From the NCBI RefSeq assembly GCF_013337765.1, contig NZ_VBSB01000004.1:84816-148815 (forward strand): a DNA stretch of 64,000 nucleotides, given 5' to 3'. Source of the stretch: Mycolicibacterium sphagni. Lineage in GTDB: Bacteria; Actinomycetota; Actinomycetes; Mycobacteriales; Mycobacteriaceae. Under the pieces are notes generated by a model, which saw only the letters and a program-made list of their open reading frames with translations, ran no database searches and had not been told where the DNA came from. A program made the position numbers and the translations under genes. This document shows positions 36,816-46,429 of this stretch, one piece after another; position 1 is the stretch's first letter, and every line of letters begins with the position of its first letter.

Positions 36816-37499
36816 CTACAGCAGGCCCGCGAGGAACCCGGCGGCTTGCGCAGGCCCGGGGCCGGCTTCGTAATCGGTGTGTGCGAACGGATTGCGCCCG
36901 CGGGAGCAGATCGGATCACCGTCGTTGCAGAGGTCGATGCCCTTACCGGCGAACGACCCGCCGGCCGCGGTGATCGGGATGCTGAACTTGGTGGACGGAT
37001 TGCCGAAGACCGCGAGCCCGGCCACCTTGTTGGCGAGGTTGCCCGGCAGCGGCGGCGCGGAGCCGACATCGCCGACCTTGTTGCCCAGCGGCGGTATCCC
37101 GACCAGCATGTCGACCACGGCGGCGCCCTGCGAGTAGCCGCCGAGGACGATCCGTGTCGACGGGCACGCGGCGGCGGTGGCCGCGATGTGATTGGTCGCA
37201 TCGGTGGCGCCGTCGGCGGCACCGAGGAAGTCGTAGGTGGCGGGGTAGTTCACCGCGTAGCTGCTCACTGTGCGGCCGCCGAGCTGGGCCTGCAGGTTGT
37301 CAACGAGGGCCTGCCCGACGCGACCGATGCCGGCCGGCTCGCTGGTACCGCGGGCGAACACGACCTCGACGTCGGGGCATGGCTCGGCGTGCGCCGCCGG
37401 AGCGACGATCGTCGGCGTCAGCAGCGCGAGCGCCGCGGTGACGACAGCGGTCGAGGCAACCCCGAAGGCGCGGGCTGGTGTCATGGTCGGCCTTGCCAT
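36816..37499 (-). CDS. Cutinase-family lipase/esterase, secreted (copy 3 of 4)
   Basis: A 227-residue protein from ATG 37499 with a signal peptide ending near APAAHAEP (about 38). The hydrolase domain has the normal FARGTSEPAGIG oxyanion region (Thr52), Ser123 in LGGYSQGAAVVDM, Asp in NDGDPICSRG and His in FAHTDYEAG. It is a conventional cutinase-like carboxylesterase. It is transcribed in the same direction as the other three copies with 46 bp before copy 2. Confidence 0.93.
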   Translation of the reverse strand: MARPTMTPARAFGVASTAVVTAALALLTPTIVAPAAHAEPCPDVEVVFARGTSEPAGIGRVGQALVDNLQAQLGGRTVSSYAVNYPATYDFLGAADGATDATNHIAATAAACPSTRIVLGGYSQGAAVVDMLVGIPPLGNKVGDVGSAPPLPGNLANKVAGLAVFGNPSTKFSIPITAAGGSFAGKGIDLCNDGDPICSRGRNPFAHTDYEAGPGPAQAAGFLAGLL

Positions 37500-37575
37500 G
37501 CTGATGAGATCCCCTTGGTCGCGAGCATTGGGCTAATACTCACACAACGTGGTGAGAGGGCCCAAACCGTCGTGA

Positions 37576-38232
37576 TCAGAGCAGATCGGCTACGAACGAC
37601 GCGGCCTGGCTGGCCGAGCCGTCACCGCCGTAGGCCCGGTGCGCGGCCACGTCGTCGCCGCTGGTGCAGATCGGGTCACCGGCGTTGCACAGATCGATGG
37701 ACCGGCCGCCGTAGACGGGGCTGGTGGTCAGCGGCAGGCCGACCTTGGCGGTCGGGTTGCCGAAGACCGCGATGGCCGCGATGTGATCGGGCGCGTTGGG
37801 CGGCAGCGGGTTGTTGAAGCCGACGGCGGGGAAGGGGACCGCGGTGATGATGTCCATGATCGCCGCACCTTGCGAGTATCCGCCGAGTACCAGCCTGGTG
37901 TTGGGGCAGTCGTTCATCACGCCCTGAATGAACGCACTGGCATCGTTGGCGCCGTCGGCGGCGGCCAGGAAGTCGTAGCTGGCCGGGTAGTTCACGGCGT
38001 ATACGCCCATCGAGCGGTTGCCGATCTTGGGGCGTAGGGCGTTGACGAACGCCTGACCGACCCGGCCGATGCCCGGAGGCTCGTCGGTGCCTCTGGCGAA
38101 CACCACCTGGACGTCATTGCAACCGGCCGCCGCGGTGGGCAGTGTGACCGGGCTGACCAGCGAGGCCAGCGCAACCAGAACGACGGCTGGGAGGGTGAAC
38201 AGGAAACGCTTCGACGCCGAGGTAGAAGTCAC
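37576..38232 (-). CDS. Cutinase-family lipase/esterase, secreted (copy 4 of 4)
   Basis: A 218-residue protein from ATG 38232 with a signal peptide of about 36 residues. It has FARGTDEPPGIG (Thr49), Ser120 in LGGYSQGAAIMD, Asp in NAGDPICTSG and His in VAAHRAYGG. It is the promoter-proximal copy, 76 bp from copy 3. Four tandem cutinase genes next to truA exceed the pair I recall in M. tuberculosis, pointing to local expansion. Confidence 0.93.
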   Translation of the reverse strand: MTSTSASKRFLFTLPAVVLVALASLVSPVTLPTAAAGCNDVQVVFARGTDEPPGIGRVGQAFVNALRPKIGNRSMGVYAVNYPASYDFLAAADGANDASAFIQGVMNDCPNTRLVLGGYSQGAAIMDIITAVPFPAVGFNNPLPPNAPDHIAAIAVFGNPTAKVGLPLTTSPVYGGRSIDLCNAGDPICTSGDDVAAHRAYGGDGSASQAASFVADLL

Positions 38233-38292
38233 ATCTGGATGTTACCGATGGGAGGCGTGTTTCATTCCCGACATTTGCTCTCGCGTGGCGCG

Positions 38293-39297
38293 TCAGGCCC
38301 GCGCGGGGCTGGTGGTTTCCTCGATCGGTCCGGCATCGGGCCACGTCGCCGCGGTGACCGCGGCGCTGCGATCGCCTTGGCGGGCCAGGGCCAGGCCGAG
38401 CAGGACCACAATCCCGCCGACGGCTTGCGTGACGGTGACCGCTTCGCCGAGCAGCACCCACGCCGACAGCACCGCGAAGAGCACCTCGCCGAGGCCGACC
38501 AGGGACGCGAAGCTCGGCCGCAGCCGCGCCACACCGCTGATGCCCAGCGTGTAGGCGATCGCGGTGGCCACCACGGCGAGCATGAGCACCGGAACCCACC
38601 ACGGCACGGTCAATCCGGCGACGTCGGCATTGTTGGCAGTGAAGGTCAGTGGCATCACACCGGTCAGCCCCAGCAGGCCGACGGCGATCGCACCGACCAC
38701 CAGGCCGCCGGCGGCCAGGGTGATCGAGTTCAGACCGCTGCCGTCAGCGCTCACCTCGTCGGACATCATGAAGTAGCAGGCCGCGCAGATCGCCGCCGCC
38801 AGACCCCAGGCGATGCCCGTCGCATTGATGTGGGCATCCCCGCTGAAGACATTGAGCACCAACATGATTCCGGCTACCGCGAGTGCCACGCCAGCCAGTG
38901 TCATGGTGCGCGGACGACGCCGGGTGGTTCCCCAGATCCAGCCGACAACCAGTATCGGGGCGGTGTATTCGAGTAGCAACGCCACGCCGACCGACAGGTG
39001 CGAGACGGCGTTGTAATAGCAGAGCTGGGCGCCTGCGATCGGGACGAGCCCGTAGGCAATCACCGTGCGGGCATGGGCGCGGGCTTCTCGAACCCAGTCG
39101 GGCTTGACGATGGTGGCGAACACCGCCATGACCACCGCACCGCCGGCCAGTCGGGCGGTGACGGCGGCGGTCGGGGACCAGCCGACCTCCATCAGTGACT
39201 TGGCGAACGGGCCGGACATGCCGAATGTGAAGGCCGATCCGATGGCGAACAGCAGCCCGAGCCGAAAGTGGTCTTGGCCACGAACCGTCGTCGACAT
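38293..39297 (-). CDS. EamA/DMT-family exporter
   Basis: A 334-residue membrane protein with ten hydrophobic segments in two EamA repeats, the layout of RhtA-like drug/metabolite transporters. Typical motifs are LLFAIGSAFTFGMSGPFAKS at the start, LLLEYTAPILVVGW in the first repeat and LRPSFASLVGLGEVLFAVLS in the second. Members export amino acids or small metabolites; the substrate here is not known. It is divergent from a CGNR zinc-finger gene with 63 bp between them, so local control is plausible. Confidence 0.9.
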   Translation of the reverse strand: MSTTVRGQDHFRLGLLFAIGSAFTFGMSGPFAKSLMEVGWSPTAAVTARLAGGAVVMAVFATIVKPDWVREARAHARTVIAYGLVPIAGAQLCYYNAVSHLSVGVALLLEYTAPILVVGWIWGTTRRRPRTMTLAGVALAVAGIMLVLNVFSGDAHINATGIAWGLAAAICAACYFMMSDEVSADGSGLNSITLAAGGLVVGAIAVGLLGLTGVMPLTFTANNADVAGLTVPWWVPVLMLAVVATAIAYTLGISGVARLRPSFASLVGLGEVLFAVLSAWVLLGEAVTVTQAVGGIVVLLGLALARQGDRSAAVTAATWPDAGPIEETTSPARA

Positions 39298-39333
39298 GAA
39301 GCACCCCGCGTGTAATGAGTAAAATGATCGTTG

Positions 39334-39341
39334 GTCATGAC
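39334..39341. promoter_or_regulatory. Palindrome between the divergent EamA and CGNR genes
   Basis: GTCATGAC is a perfect 8-bp palindrome in the 63-bp divergent promoter region, with further ATGA/TCAT elements at 39315-39340. It is a possible operator for shared control of both genes. The evidence is symmetry and position only. Confidence 0.25.
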
Positions 39342-39360
39342 ACTATGTCCCGAGGGAGTC

Positions 39361-39924
39361 ATGAGTCAAATGCTTTTCGTTCATGACACGGAGCTCACAC
39401 TGCGGGCTGCGTGTGCACTGGTCAACAGCGATCGCGTCGACGGCGAACAGCTGGCGGACCAGCCTGCCCTGGACGCCTACCTGAACAGTTACGGCTGGAC
39501 CGGGCGGCGCGATCACGACGACGCCGAGCTGGCGGCCGTGCACACGCTGCGCGGGCGGCTGGGCCGGATCTGGGCCGCCGCCGACGATGAGGTCCGCGCC
39601 GTCGGGCAGATCAACGCGCTGCTGTCCGACACCCGCGCATCGCCGTGGCTGACCCGCCATCCCGAGATGCCCGAGTGGCACCTGCACCTGGCGTCCATCC
39701 ACGATCCCCTGGCCCAGCGGATGGGTGCCGAGATGGCGATGTCGCTTGCCGATCTGGTGCGGTCCGGCGAGCTGCGCAGGCTGAAGATCTGCGCGGCCCC
39801 GGACTGCGATGCGGTGCTGATCGATCTGTCGCGCAACCGGTCGCGCATGTTCTGCGATACCGGAAACTGCGGCAATCGCCAGCACGTCGCCGCTTATCGG
39901 GAGCGCCGCTCGAAAGAGGGGTAG
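39361..39924 (+). CDS. CGNR zinc-finger protein (ABATE domain), probable regulator
   Basis: A 187-residue protein from ATG 39361, chosen because GAGGGAG lies directly upstream. The N-terminal ABATE-type domain (about 1-130) begins FVHDTELTLRAACALVNSD. The C-terminal zinc finger has C144, C149, C165 and C170 with the CGNR signature at 170-173 (CDTGNCGNRQHVAAYRERR). The family is thought to bind DNA and ligands as stress-related regulators. Its divergence from the EamA exporter suggests it controls that gene. Confidence 0.92.
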   Translation: MSQMLFVHDTELTLRAACALVNSDRVDGEQLADQPALDAYLNSYGWTGRRDHDDAELAAVHTLRGRLGRIWAAADDEVRAVGQINALLSDTRASPWLTRHPEMPEWHLHLASIHDPLAQRMGAEMAMSLADLVRSGELRRLKICAAPDCDAVLIDLSRNRSRMFCDTGNCGNRQHVAAYRERRSKEG

Positions 39925-39934
39925 CGTCACGCTC

Positions 39935-41185
39935 ATGCGCGCACGGGGGCGTGACATCGACATCATGGTCTTCGGAGCCACCGGCTACGTCGGCAAACTC
40001 ACCGCCGGGTATCTCGCCAGATCCCGCTCGGGGCTTGCGATCGCGCTCGCAGGCAGATCGAAAAAACGCCTCGAAGCGGTCCGCGCCGGCCTCGGTGGGC
40101 GGGCGAAGGACTGGCCGCTGATCGTTGCCGATGTGGACAAGCCCGGTTCGCTGAAGGACATGGCGTCCCGAAGCCGGTTGGTGCTCAACGCGGTTGGCCC
40201 CTACACCCGGTACGGACTGCCGGTCGTCGCCGCGTGCGCCAACGCGGGAACCGATTACATCGATCTCACCGGCGAGGTCCCGTTCGTCCGGCGCAGCATC
40301 GACCAGAGCCACCGTCGGGCAATGGACAGCGGCGCGCGGATCGTGCATTCGTGCGGATTCGACTCGATCCCTTCGGATCTCACCGTATACGCGCTGAGTC
40401 GCCGGGTCGCCGACGACCGGGCCGGTGAACTTGCCGACACAACGCTGGTGCTGCGGGACTACTCGGGTGGCTATGCCGGTGGTTCGGTGGCGACGATGGT
40501 CGACCTGATGCGCCTGACCGCATCGGATCCCGAGGTGCGCCAGATGCTCGACGATCCCTACAGCCTCAGTCCCGACCGCGGCGCCGAACCCGATCTGGGA
40601 CAACAGATCGACCTTCCCTTGCTGCCGGGCCACGAGGTCGCCCCCGAACTGGCGGGGTTGTGGACCAGTGGCTACGTCATGGCGCTGTACAACACGCGCT
40701 GTGTGCGCCGCTCCAATGCCCTCATGAAATGGGCCTACGGGCGCAGCTTCCGCTACTCCGAAACGCTCATCATGGGGTCGTTCCCCGGTGCAGCTCTGGC
40801 GGGCGCGATGTTCAACGCGGGCATCGCCACCGCATCCCGCTTCGGCGGCCACTACTTGCGAATGCTCCCAACGGGTTTGGTCGACCGGATGACACCCGCG
40901 GCGGGAACGGGCAACGATATGGGCTCGCGCGGGCACTACCGGGTCGAGACATACGCGACCACGACGACCGGCCGCCGGTATCGGGCGACGATCGCGCAAC
41001 CCGCCGACCCCGGCTACTCTGCCACCGCGGTACTGGCCGGCGAGAGTGCGCTGGCCCTCGTCCTGGACCGAGACCGCTTGCCTGACCGGCACGGGGTGCT
41101 GACACCGGCCTCCGCGATGGGTGATGTCCTGCTCGGTCGGCTGCCTGCCGCCGGGGTCACGTTCGAGACGGTCGGCCTCCCCTGA
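39935..41185 (+). CDS. Saccharopine-dehydrogenase-like / trans-acting enoyl reductase family protein
   Basis: A 416-residue protein with an N-terminal Rossmann fold (IMVFGATGYVGKLTAGYLA) followed by LNAVGPYTRYGLPVVAACA, YIDLTGEVPFVRR and VHSCGFDSIPSDL, the hallmark sequence of the family that includes M. tuberculosis Rv2953 (trans enoyl reductase of PDIM synthesis) and other mycobacterial paralogues. It probably reduces a lipid intermediate with NAD(P)H. No polyketide synthase is nearby, so the partner is unknown. It follows the CGNR gene by 10 bp and converges on the cassette to its right. Confidence 0.88.
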   Translation: MRARGRDIDIMVFGATGYVGKLTAGYLARSRSGLAIALAGRSKKRLEAVRAGLGGRAKDWPLIVADVDKPGSLKDMASRSRLVLNAVGPYTRYGLPVVAACANAGTDYIDLTGEVPFVRRSIDQSHRRAMDSGARIVHSCGFDSIPSDLTVYALSRRVADDRAGELADTTLVLRDYSGGYAGGSVATMVDLMRLTASDPEVRQMLDDPYSLSPDRGAEPDLGQQIDLPLLPGHEVAPELAGLWTSGYVMALYNTRCVRRSNALMKWAYGRSFRYSETLIMGSFPGAALAGAMFNAGIATASRFGGHYLRMLPTGLVDRMTPAAGTGNDMGSRGHYRVETYATTTTGRRYRATIAQPADPGYSATAVLAGESALALVLDRDRLPDRHGVLTPASAMGDVLLGRLPAAGVTFETVGLP

Positions 41186-41189
41186 GCGG

Positions 41190-43247
41190 TCACGGCATGT
41201 AGAAGCCCCGGATGTGGTGGTAGCGGCCGTATCCTAGCAGGGCGTTGGCGGCTTCAAGCCCGGAGACCACGGCGGCTTCGATGCAGCCCGCGTTGATGCC
41301 GCAGTCGGTCCAGTCGCCGGCGAGCACGAGATTGTCGTAGCCACTTTCGTCGGGACGCAGCCGGTACTTGTCCGATCCCGGGACTGAGAGCACGTAGCGG
41401 TCGGAAGGATCGATGTTGACGCTGACATGCTGGGTCTCCAGTGCGGCCGCGCCCTTTCGGTCGCCGGCACCGGCGAGCAGGCCCCAGGTGAACCCGCCTT
41501 CGGTCACCGCTCCGGGCAGATACATTCCGACATGGCGGTTCAGGTAGTCAACGGCGTTGGTCAGCACCCGCTTTCGGTGGGTCGCGACGTACGTGGCGGG
41601 GTCTTCTGTGGTCGGCCAGTGGGCATCGAGCGCGCCGCAGAAGTACGCCACGGTCTGGGGCTCATCGGAGGCCGGCCACCGTTCGGCCCACAAGGTCTGA
41701 CCCATCGACGCCCAGGTGTCGAACGGCGCGACGTAGCCGCTGGTGGTCACTCCCGGGCGGTGCCAGCCCAGCGCGGCTTCGGTTGGCCGCAGCCAGAGTT
41801 GGAACGACTGGGTGGCCACCGTGCGGACGTGGGCGGTCATCTCTGCCCACTCCGGGCGGTCGGCGATGAGTTCGCCTGCCACCAGTTCGACCATGCCGAG
41901 CGACGCCGCCAGCACGACGTGGTCGAAGTCGACACCGTGACGCAGGATGCGGGTCTCGACGTCGGCGCGCTCGCCGAAGTGGGATTCCAGGCCCACCAAA
42001 TCGGTTGTGGCCTCGAGCTGTTCGTAACGGGGGAGGGCGGGGAACACCGGTAGACCGTCGGCCGGGATCAGTGGCTCGTAGGTGTCGAGCCCGTCGGCGA
42101 GTTCGACCTGTCTGCCCATGGTGATCGCCTCGATACGGTGCCGGTGATCGTCGAGGTGTAGCGCATCGAGGCGGTGAAAGAACTCAAAGCGGACTCCGCG
42201 CCTGCGCAGCGCCTGATAGATCGGCGCGATGATGACGTCGCCCATGCCCGCTGTCATTTTCCAGAAGAATGCGCCCTTGTACTGGAAAAGCGCGATGCCG
42301 GTGAGCAAGACGGCCACCCCGGCGGCGAAGGTCGGGCGGGTGAAATCGCCTTCCTCGTAGCCGAACACCATGTCGTACATGCCGCGAATCAGCGGGAAAT
42401 CGAGGACATCGGGGTCGGCCCCATGCCGCAGCAGCCAGTCGCTGTATTCCTCGTCGTTGATGGCACGAAACCCGAGGGGGTCGGTGATCAGCCGGTCGGC
42501 GATCAAGCCTCGCGTGGTGGCGGCCAGCAGTGACATCAACAGCCACATGCGCTTGTGCTCGGGTCGGCGCTCGTAATCCAGCGCTTCGCGCACCGCGTCG
42601 AGTGCCTCGGTCAGAAAGCCTGCGGCCGAGCCTTCGGCGGTACGGGGTTCGATCAGGGCGGCCAGCGTGGCCATTGCCGCGCGCCGAACCGCGGCGATCC
42701 AATCGGCTGACTCGGGCTGTGGGCTGGTTGACAGGGTGAGGTCCTTACCCGATGCCGCACTGAGGGATTCGGCGAAATCCAGGAGCAGCCGCAGGGCTCG
42801 GGCGGCGAAATCCAATACCGTGAGTTCGCGTCCTGTCGCGCCCGGTTCGCCGGGCAGTTCGGGTGTGCGGCTGAACTTTCCGGACCAGATCAACCAATCG
42901 TCACCGAAGCGGTCGGCCATGCCGAGCTCTTCGGCGGGGACGAGTGCCTGATCCCAGGTCCGCACGGGGCAACCGGGATCGGTATTCTCCCGGTCCAATT
43001 CGGCATAGCACTCGCGCAGCAGCGCGAAGGCGTTCTCGTAGGAGCCCAGCCAGATGTGCAGGCCGTGTTCCTCGATCCGGTTGTGCTCACCGCGGCTGGA
43101 GGCACCCTTGCCGCCGAGGCGCCAGCCGCGCTGGTACACCGTGATGGACTCGAAGCGGTCTTGCCACTGGTCCTCGCTGAGCCGCCATGCGGCGCTGAGG
43201 CCGGCCATGCCCCCGCCAAGGATCGCGACCCGGCCGCGTCGTCTCAC
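41190..43247 (-). CDS. FAD-dependent amine-oxidase/phytoene-desaturase-like enzyme
   Basis: A 685-residue flavoprotein. The N terminus has the dinucleotide motif VAILGGGMAGLSAAWRLSE (8-26), then YQRGWRLGGKGASSRG and RIEEHGLHIWLGSYENAF, the pattern of NAD(P)/FAD amine oxidases related to carotenoid desaturases and isomerases. The C-terminal FAD closure is NLVLAGDWTDCGINAGCIEA. It is the last gene of a four-gene minus-strand operon and overlaps the cyclase gene by 4 bp. With a prenyl synthase on the divergent arm, an isoprenoid substrate is inferred. The exact reaction is not known. Confidence 0.85.
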   Translation of the reverse strand: MRRRGRVAILGGGMAGLSAAWRLSEDQWQDRFESITVYQRGWRLGGKGASSRGEHNRIEEHGLHIWLGSYENAFALLRECYAELDRENTDPGCPVRTWDQALVPAEELGMADRFGDDWLIWSGKFSRTPELPGEPGATGRELTVLDFAARALRLLLDFAESLSAASGKDLTLSTSPQPESADWIAAVRRAAMATLAALIEPRTAEGSAAGFLTEALDAVREALDYERRPEHKRMWLLMSLLAATTRGLIADRLITDPLGFRAINDEEYSDWLLRHGADPDVLDFPLIRGMYDMVFGYEEGDFTRPTFAAGVAVLLTGIALFQYKGAFFWKMTAGMGDVIIAPIYQALRRRGVRFEFFHRLDALHLDDHRHRIEAITMGRQVELADGLDTYEPLIPADGLPVFPALPRYEQLEATTDLVGLESHFGERADVETRILRHGVDFDHVVLAASLGMVELVAGELIADRPEWAEMTAHVRTVATQSFQLWLRPTEAALGWHRPGVTTSGYVAPFDTWASMGQTLWAERWPASDEPQTVAYFCGALDAHWPTTEDPATYVATHRKRVLTNAVDYLNRHVGMYLPGAVTEGGFTWGLLAGAGDRKGAAALETQHVSVNIDPSDRYVLSVPGSDKYRLRPDESGYDNLVLAGDWTDCGINAGCIEAAVVSGLEAANALLGYGRYHHIRGFYMP

Positions 43248-46200
43248 CCGAGCAACGCCCGGGCGCGGGCCAGTTCGGGCCAGTCCTGGTCGCCGCCGAT
43301 GCGGCTGAGGGCGGCTTCCAGTGCCGGCCGCGCCCGCTCGCCGGCGAGTTCGAATGCATCAGCAGCACAGCGCAATTCGTAGACCACGGCATCCTGTTCG
43401 CGGGCCACCTCGATGGCCGTCTGCAGACCGGCGTACTGCGCGTCGACATCGTCGTAGGTGTGCGCGAGTGCGCGGAGCAGTTCGGTCTTATGAGTGGCGA
43501 TGCCGGTCTCCTCTACCATCTTCAGCGCGCGGACGGCGCACTCGCGGGCAGCGACGACGTCACCTGCCGCAGTATGAAGCCGAATGAGCTGTCCCTCGAA
43601 TATGGCCAGATACGCCATCAGTTCTGCGGCCCGCCAGGTATCGACCACTGCGGTCATGTTCTGGATATGTGGCTGCAGAGCGTCAGAGTCGAGCTTGTCG
43701 GCCAGTGCTCGGCGCGCAGCCAAGGACAGCCGGTTGGTGGCTGCCACCATTGTCCACTCGGCCAGGCAGAGTTCTTCGGCGCGTGCCGCCACCTCCTCGA
43801 TGAGGTCGGCTGACCGGTCGAAATCACCAGCCTCAACCCGCATGGCAACTTCCCGCAGCTGACCGTAGATCAGGCTGACAGCATTGGCGGGAAACGGGAG
43901 TGTCTGGCTCCTGCTACGGATTCGGGCATACGACTGTTCCGCACCGGCCAGGTCACCCTGGACGAATCGAATGAACCCAAGTTCCGTGTAGAGGCCGCAG
44001 ATTCGATCGGCGGGCGTGTACCACGACTGTTCGATGGGCGGTATGCCCGTGCTCTCGATCCTCGCCAAGGCTTCCTCGAGCGCAGTGCGTGCCGCACCGA
44101 ACTGGCCGCGGAACATCGCAAAGAAGCCGACTGCCATTTGATACGACGCCTTGCCCCATTCCGATGCGCCTTCGAGTTGCCGAAGTGCTTCCTCGAGTTT
44201 TTCGACGCGATCGAGTTGGCCGCGGGCTGTGTAGTGGCCCCACAGGGCCGTCAGGATCCCGTACATCCCGAGAGTTGGCTCGCCACTTACCAGCTGTAGG
44301 CAGCGTTCGAACTGCTCCGACGCCTCGGGGCTGCTGTAGCCACTGGCGGCGGTGGCAAGGAAGCCCCGCTCCAGACGGATGCTCACCTCTCGGCGATCGC
44401 GGTCCAGGGACGCCGGCACCTTGTCGATGTTGTCCAACGCCCTGTCGAGATGGTTGCCTGCCTCGATCAGCGCGCCCCGTTCACGCGCCTGCGACGACGC
44501 CTGCTGATAGGCGTCGGCGGCCTCCTCGAAGCGTTCCGCGTTCTCGAAGTGGTGTGCCACCAATGGCCATTCGGGGGTTCCGCCCGCGCCCGGGTCGGCG
44601 AGGACGTCGGCGATGCGGTGATGGACGCGCCGCCGGACGCTGGGTGGGGACAGCTCGGCGGCCACTTCGCGCAGGAGCTCGTGCTGAAAACTCCACTGAC
44701 GCTTGCCCACTGGACGCAGCACCCGGGCCCGGGTGAGCTCGTCGAGCAGAGAGTCGATCTTGCGCCAGCCGACCCCGGTCACCGAGGACAGCAGGTCACG
44801 GTCGAAGCGGCTGCCGATGAGTGCGGCGGTCTCCACGATCAACAGCGAGTCGGTGCTCGACCGCAGCCGCGCGACCAGGGTCTCGTACAAGGTGTCGGGA
44901 ACCTGGGCTTCATCGTCGGCGTCCGCCGTGTGGTATTTGAGTTTGGCGACCACTTCTTCGATGAACAGCGGGACGCCATCGCAGCGCTCCTGCACCGCTT
45001 TTCGGGCTTCTGCGGCCATGTCGGGGTGGAGGGCGCGAATGAGTGTTTCGGAGTCCTCGGCTGCGAGGGGTTTGAGCTCCAACTCTTCGACAAAGCCCCG
45101 CAACGGGGGAACGCTACGCCCGGTGACCACCACCAGCAGTCTGTTGTCATTCACCCGGAGAAGGGAATTGACAATGCTGATGGTGTCTTCGTCGTACCAA
45201 TGAATGTCCTCGGCCAGTATCAGCGCCGGGCCTGCGCTGACACAGGCCAGTAGGTAGTCCTTGACCGCCGTGGTGATCTGGTCGAACCGCGCGCCGGCGT
45301 TCACGGTCGCGGGCTGATAGCCGGCGTCGGGAGTGATGCCGAGTACCGGCGCCAGGAGCGGCACCACGGTCGCGGCATCCAAGGAGCGGTTTTCGACTTC
45401 CGATTCGAGCAGGCGAAGGCTGTCGGCCGGATCGGAGTCGCGCTGGATCTGACTGTGTCGTTCGATCAGTCGCCGCACCGGGCGCAGACCAACATCGGTG
45501 TGGAAAGGAGAGCCGAACAGTTCCAGGACTGCGGCCCCGGACTCGCGGGCCATGTCGACCGCGGCACTGGCCAGGCGGCTCTTGCCGATGCCGCCCTCGC
45601 CGCGCAGGAGCACGCCCCTGGTGGTCAATGTCCCGGTGCTCGCCCGGACCCACATGTCCCGCAACGCCGTGAGCTCGCGCTCCCGCCCGACAATCGGGCC
45701 GTAGGTCTTGACGTCGACATCACGCTCAGCGACGACCCGATAGTGGACGAGCGGACCGTCCATGCCTTTGACCCGCTGTGGCGGGCACTCCGCCATCTCG
45801 AAGTTGTCCCGGGCCAGGCGCTCGATGGCCATCGACACCGACACCGTGCCCGGCTGGGCAAGGCTGCAGATCCGCGCCGCGAGATTGGCGCCGAGTCCGT
45901 AGACATCGTCCTGGTCGATGTCGAGGAACACCACCCCGCGATGGATACCGACGCGGACATCGATGTCGAACCCGAAACGCCGCTTGGCGCGTGCGCTCAG
46001 CTCGGCGACCTCACGAACGATATCGAGGCCGGCCAGTACCGCCCGGTGGGTGTCGTCCTCGTGTGCCTTGGGATGGCCGAACACCGCCAGTAGCCCGTCG
46101 CCCTTGATCGAACCGATATGGCCCTCGTAGCGGGCGACGATATTTCGGACCACGTCACGATAGCGGCCGACGACGGTGCGGTAGACCTCGGGCTCGATGC

Positions 46201-46423
46201 GCATCGACAGCGCGGTCGAGTCGACGAGATCGGCGAAGAGCACAGTGAGTCGCCGGATTTCACCGCCGCCGACCGGAGCGGCGAGCAGCTCCTCGGCGTC
46301 GGGGTTGGTGCGGTCGACGGCCAGCACCTGACCGGCGAGTTCGTCGGCGGTGGCGCGGTCACCTTCGTTGATCGCCCGGACTGCGCGTTCGAGAAGATCG
46401 TCGATGGCTGCATTCTCAGTCAC
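43244..46423 (-). CDS. Class III nucleotidyl cyclase fused to AAA ATPase and TPR-like regulator
   Basis: A 1059-residue protein from GTG 46423. After about 50 helical residues comes a class III adenylate/guanylate cyclase domain (about 55-220): metal-binding Asp65 in VLFADLVDST and Asp109 in SIKGDGLLAVFG, with Lys107, and the Asn/Arg pair in GLGANLAARICS. These catalytic residues look intact. An AAA/NB-ARC-like ATPase follows with P-loop LLRGEGGIGKSRLA (near 280) and LILAEDIHWYDEDT. The C-terminal half is alpha-helical repeats. It may couple a sensed signal to cAMP production and control the cassette. Confidence 0.92.
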   Translation of the reverse strand: MTENAAIDDLLERAVRAINEGDRATADELAGQVLAVDRTNPDAEELLAAPVGGGEIRRLTVLFADLVDSTALSMRIEPEVYRTVVGRYRDVVRNIVARYEGHIGSIKGDGLLAVFGHPKAHEDDTHRAVLAGLDIVREVAELSARAKRRFGFDIDVRVGIHRGVVFLDIDQDDVYGLGANLAARICSLAQPGTVSVSMAIERLARDNFEMAECPPQRVKGMDGPLVHYRVVAERDVDVKTYGPIVGRERELTALRDMWVRASTGTLTTRGVLLRGEGGIGKSRLASAAVDMARESGAAVLELFGSPFHTDVGLRPVRRLIERHSQIQRDSDPADSLRLLESEVENRSLDAATVVPLLAPVLGITPDAGYQPATVNAGARFDQITTAVKDYLLACVSAGPALILAEDIHWYDEDTISIVNSLLRVNDNRLLVVVTGRSVPPLRGFVEELELKPLAAEDSETLIRALHPDMAAEARKAVQERCDGVPLFIEEVVAKLKYHTADADDEAQVPDTLYETLVARLRSSTDSLLIVETAALIGSRFDRDLLSSVTGVGWRKIDSLLDELTRARVLRPVGKRQWSFQHELLREVAAELSPPSVRRRVHHRIADVLADPGAGGTPEWPLVAHHFENAERFEEAADAYQQASSQARERGALIEAGNHLDRALDNIDKVPASLDRDRREVSIRLERGFLATAASGYSSPEASEQFERCLQLVSGEPTLGMYGILTALWGHYTARGQLDRVEKLEEALRQLEGASEWGKASYQMAVGFFAMFRGQFGAARTALEEALARIESTGIPPIEQSWYTPADRICGLYTELGFIRFVQGDLAGAEQSYARIRSRSQTLPFPANAVSLIYGQLREVAMRVEAGDFDRSADLIEEVAARAEELCLAEWTMVAATNRLSLAARRALADKLDSDALQPHIQNMTAVVDTWRAAELMAYLAIFEGQLIRLHTAAGDVVAARECAVRALKMVEETGIATHKTELLRALAHTYDDVDAQYAGLQTAIEVAREQDAVVYELRCAADAFELAGERARPALEAALSRIGGDQDWPELARARALLG

Positions 46424-46429
46424 GCGAGC

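Noticed and set aside
36107..37222. Cutinase copy 2 with a long N-terminal extension
   Set aside because: The extension is an out-of-frame reading of copy 3; a signal peptide begins at 36769.
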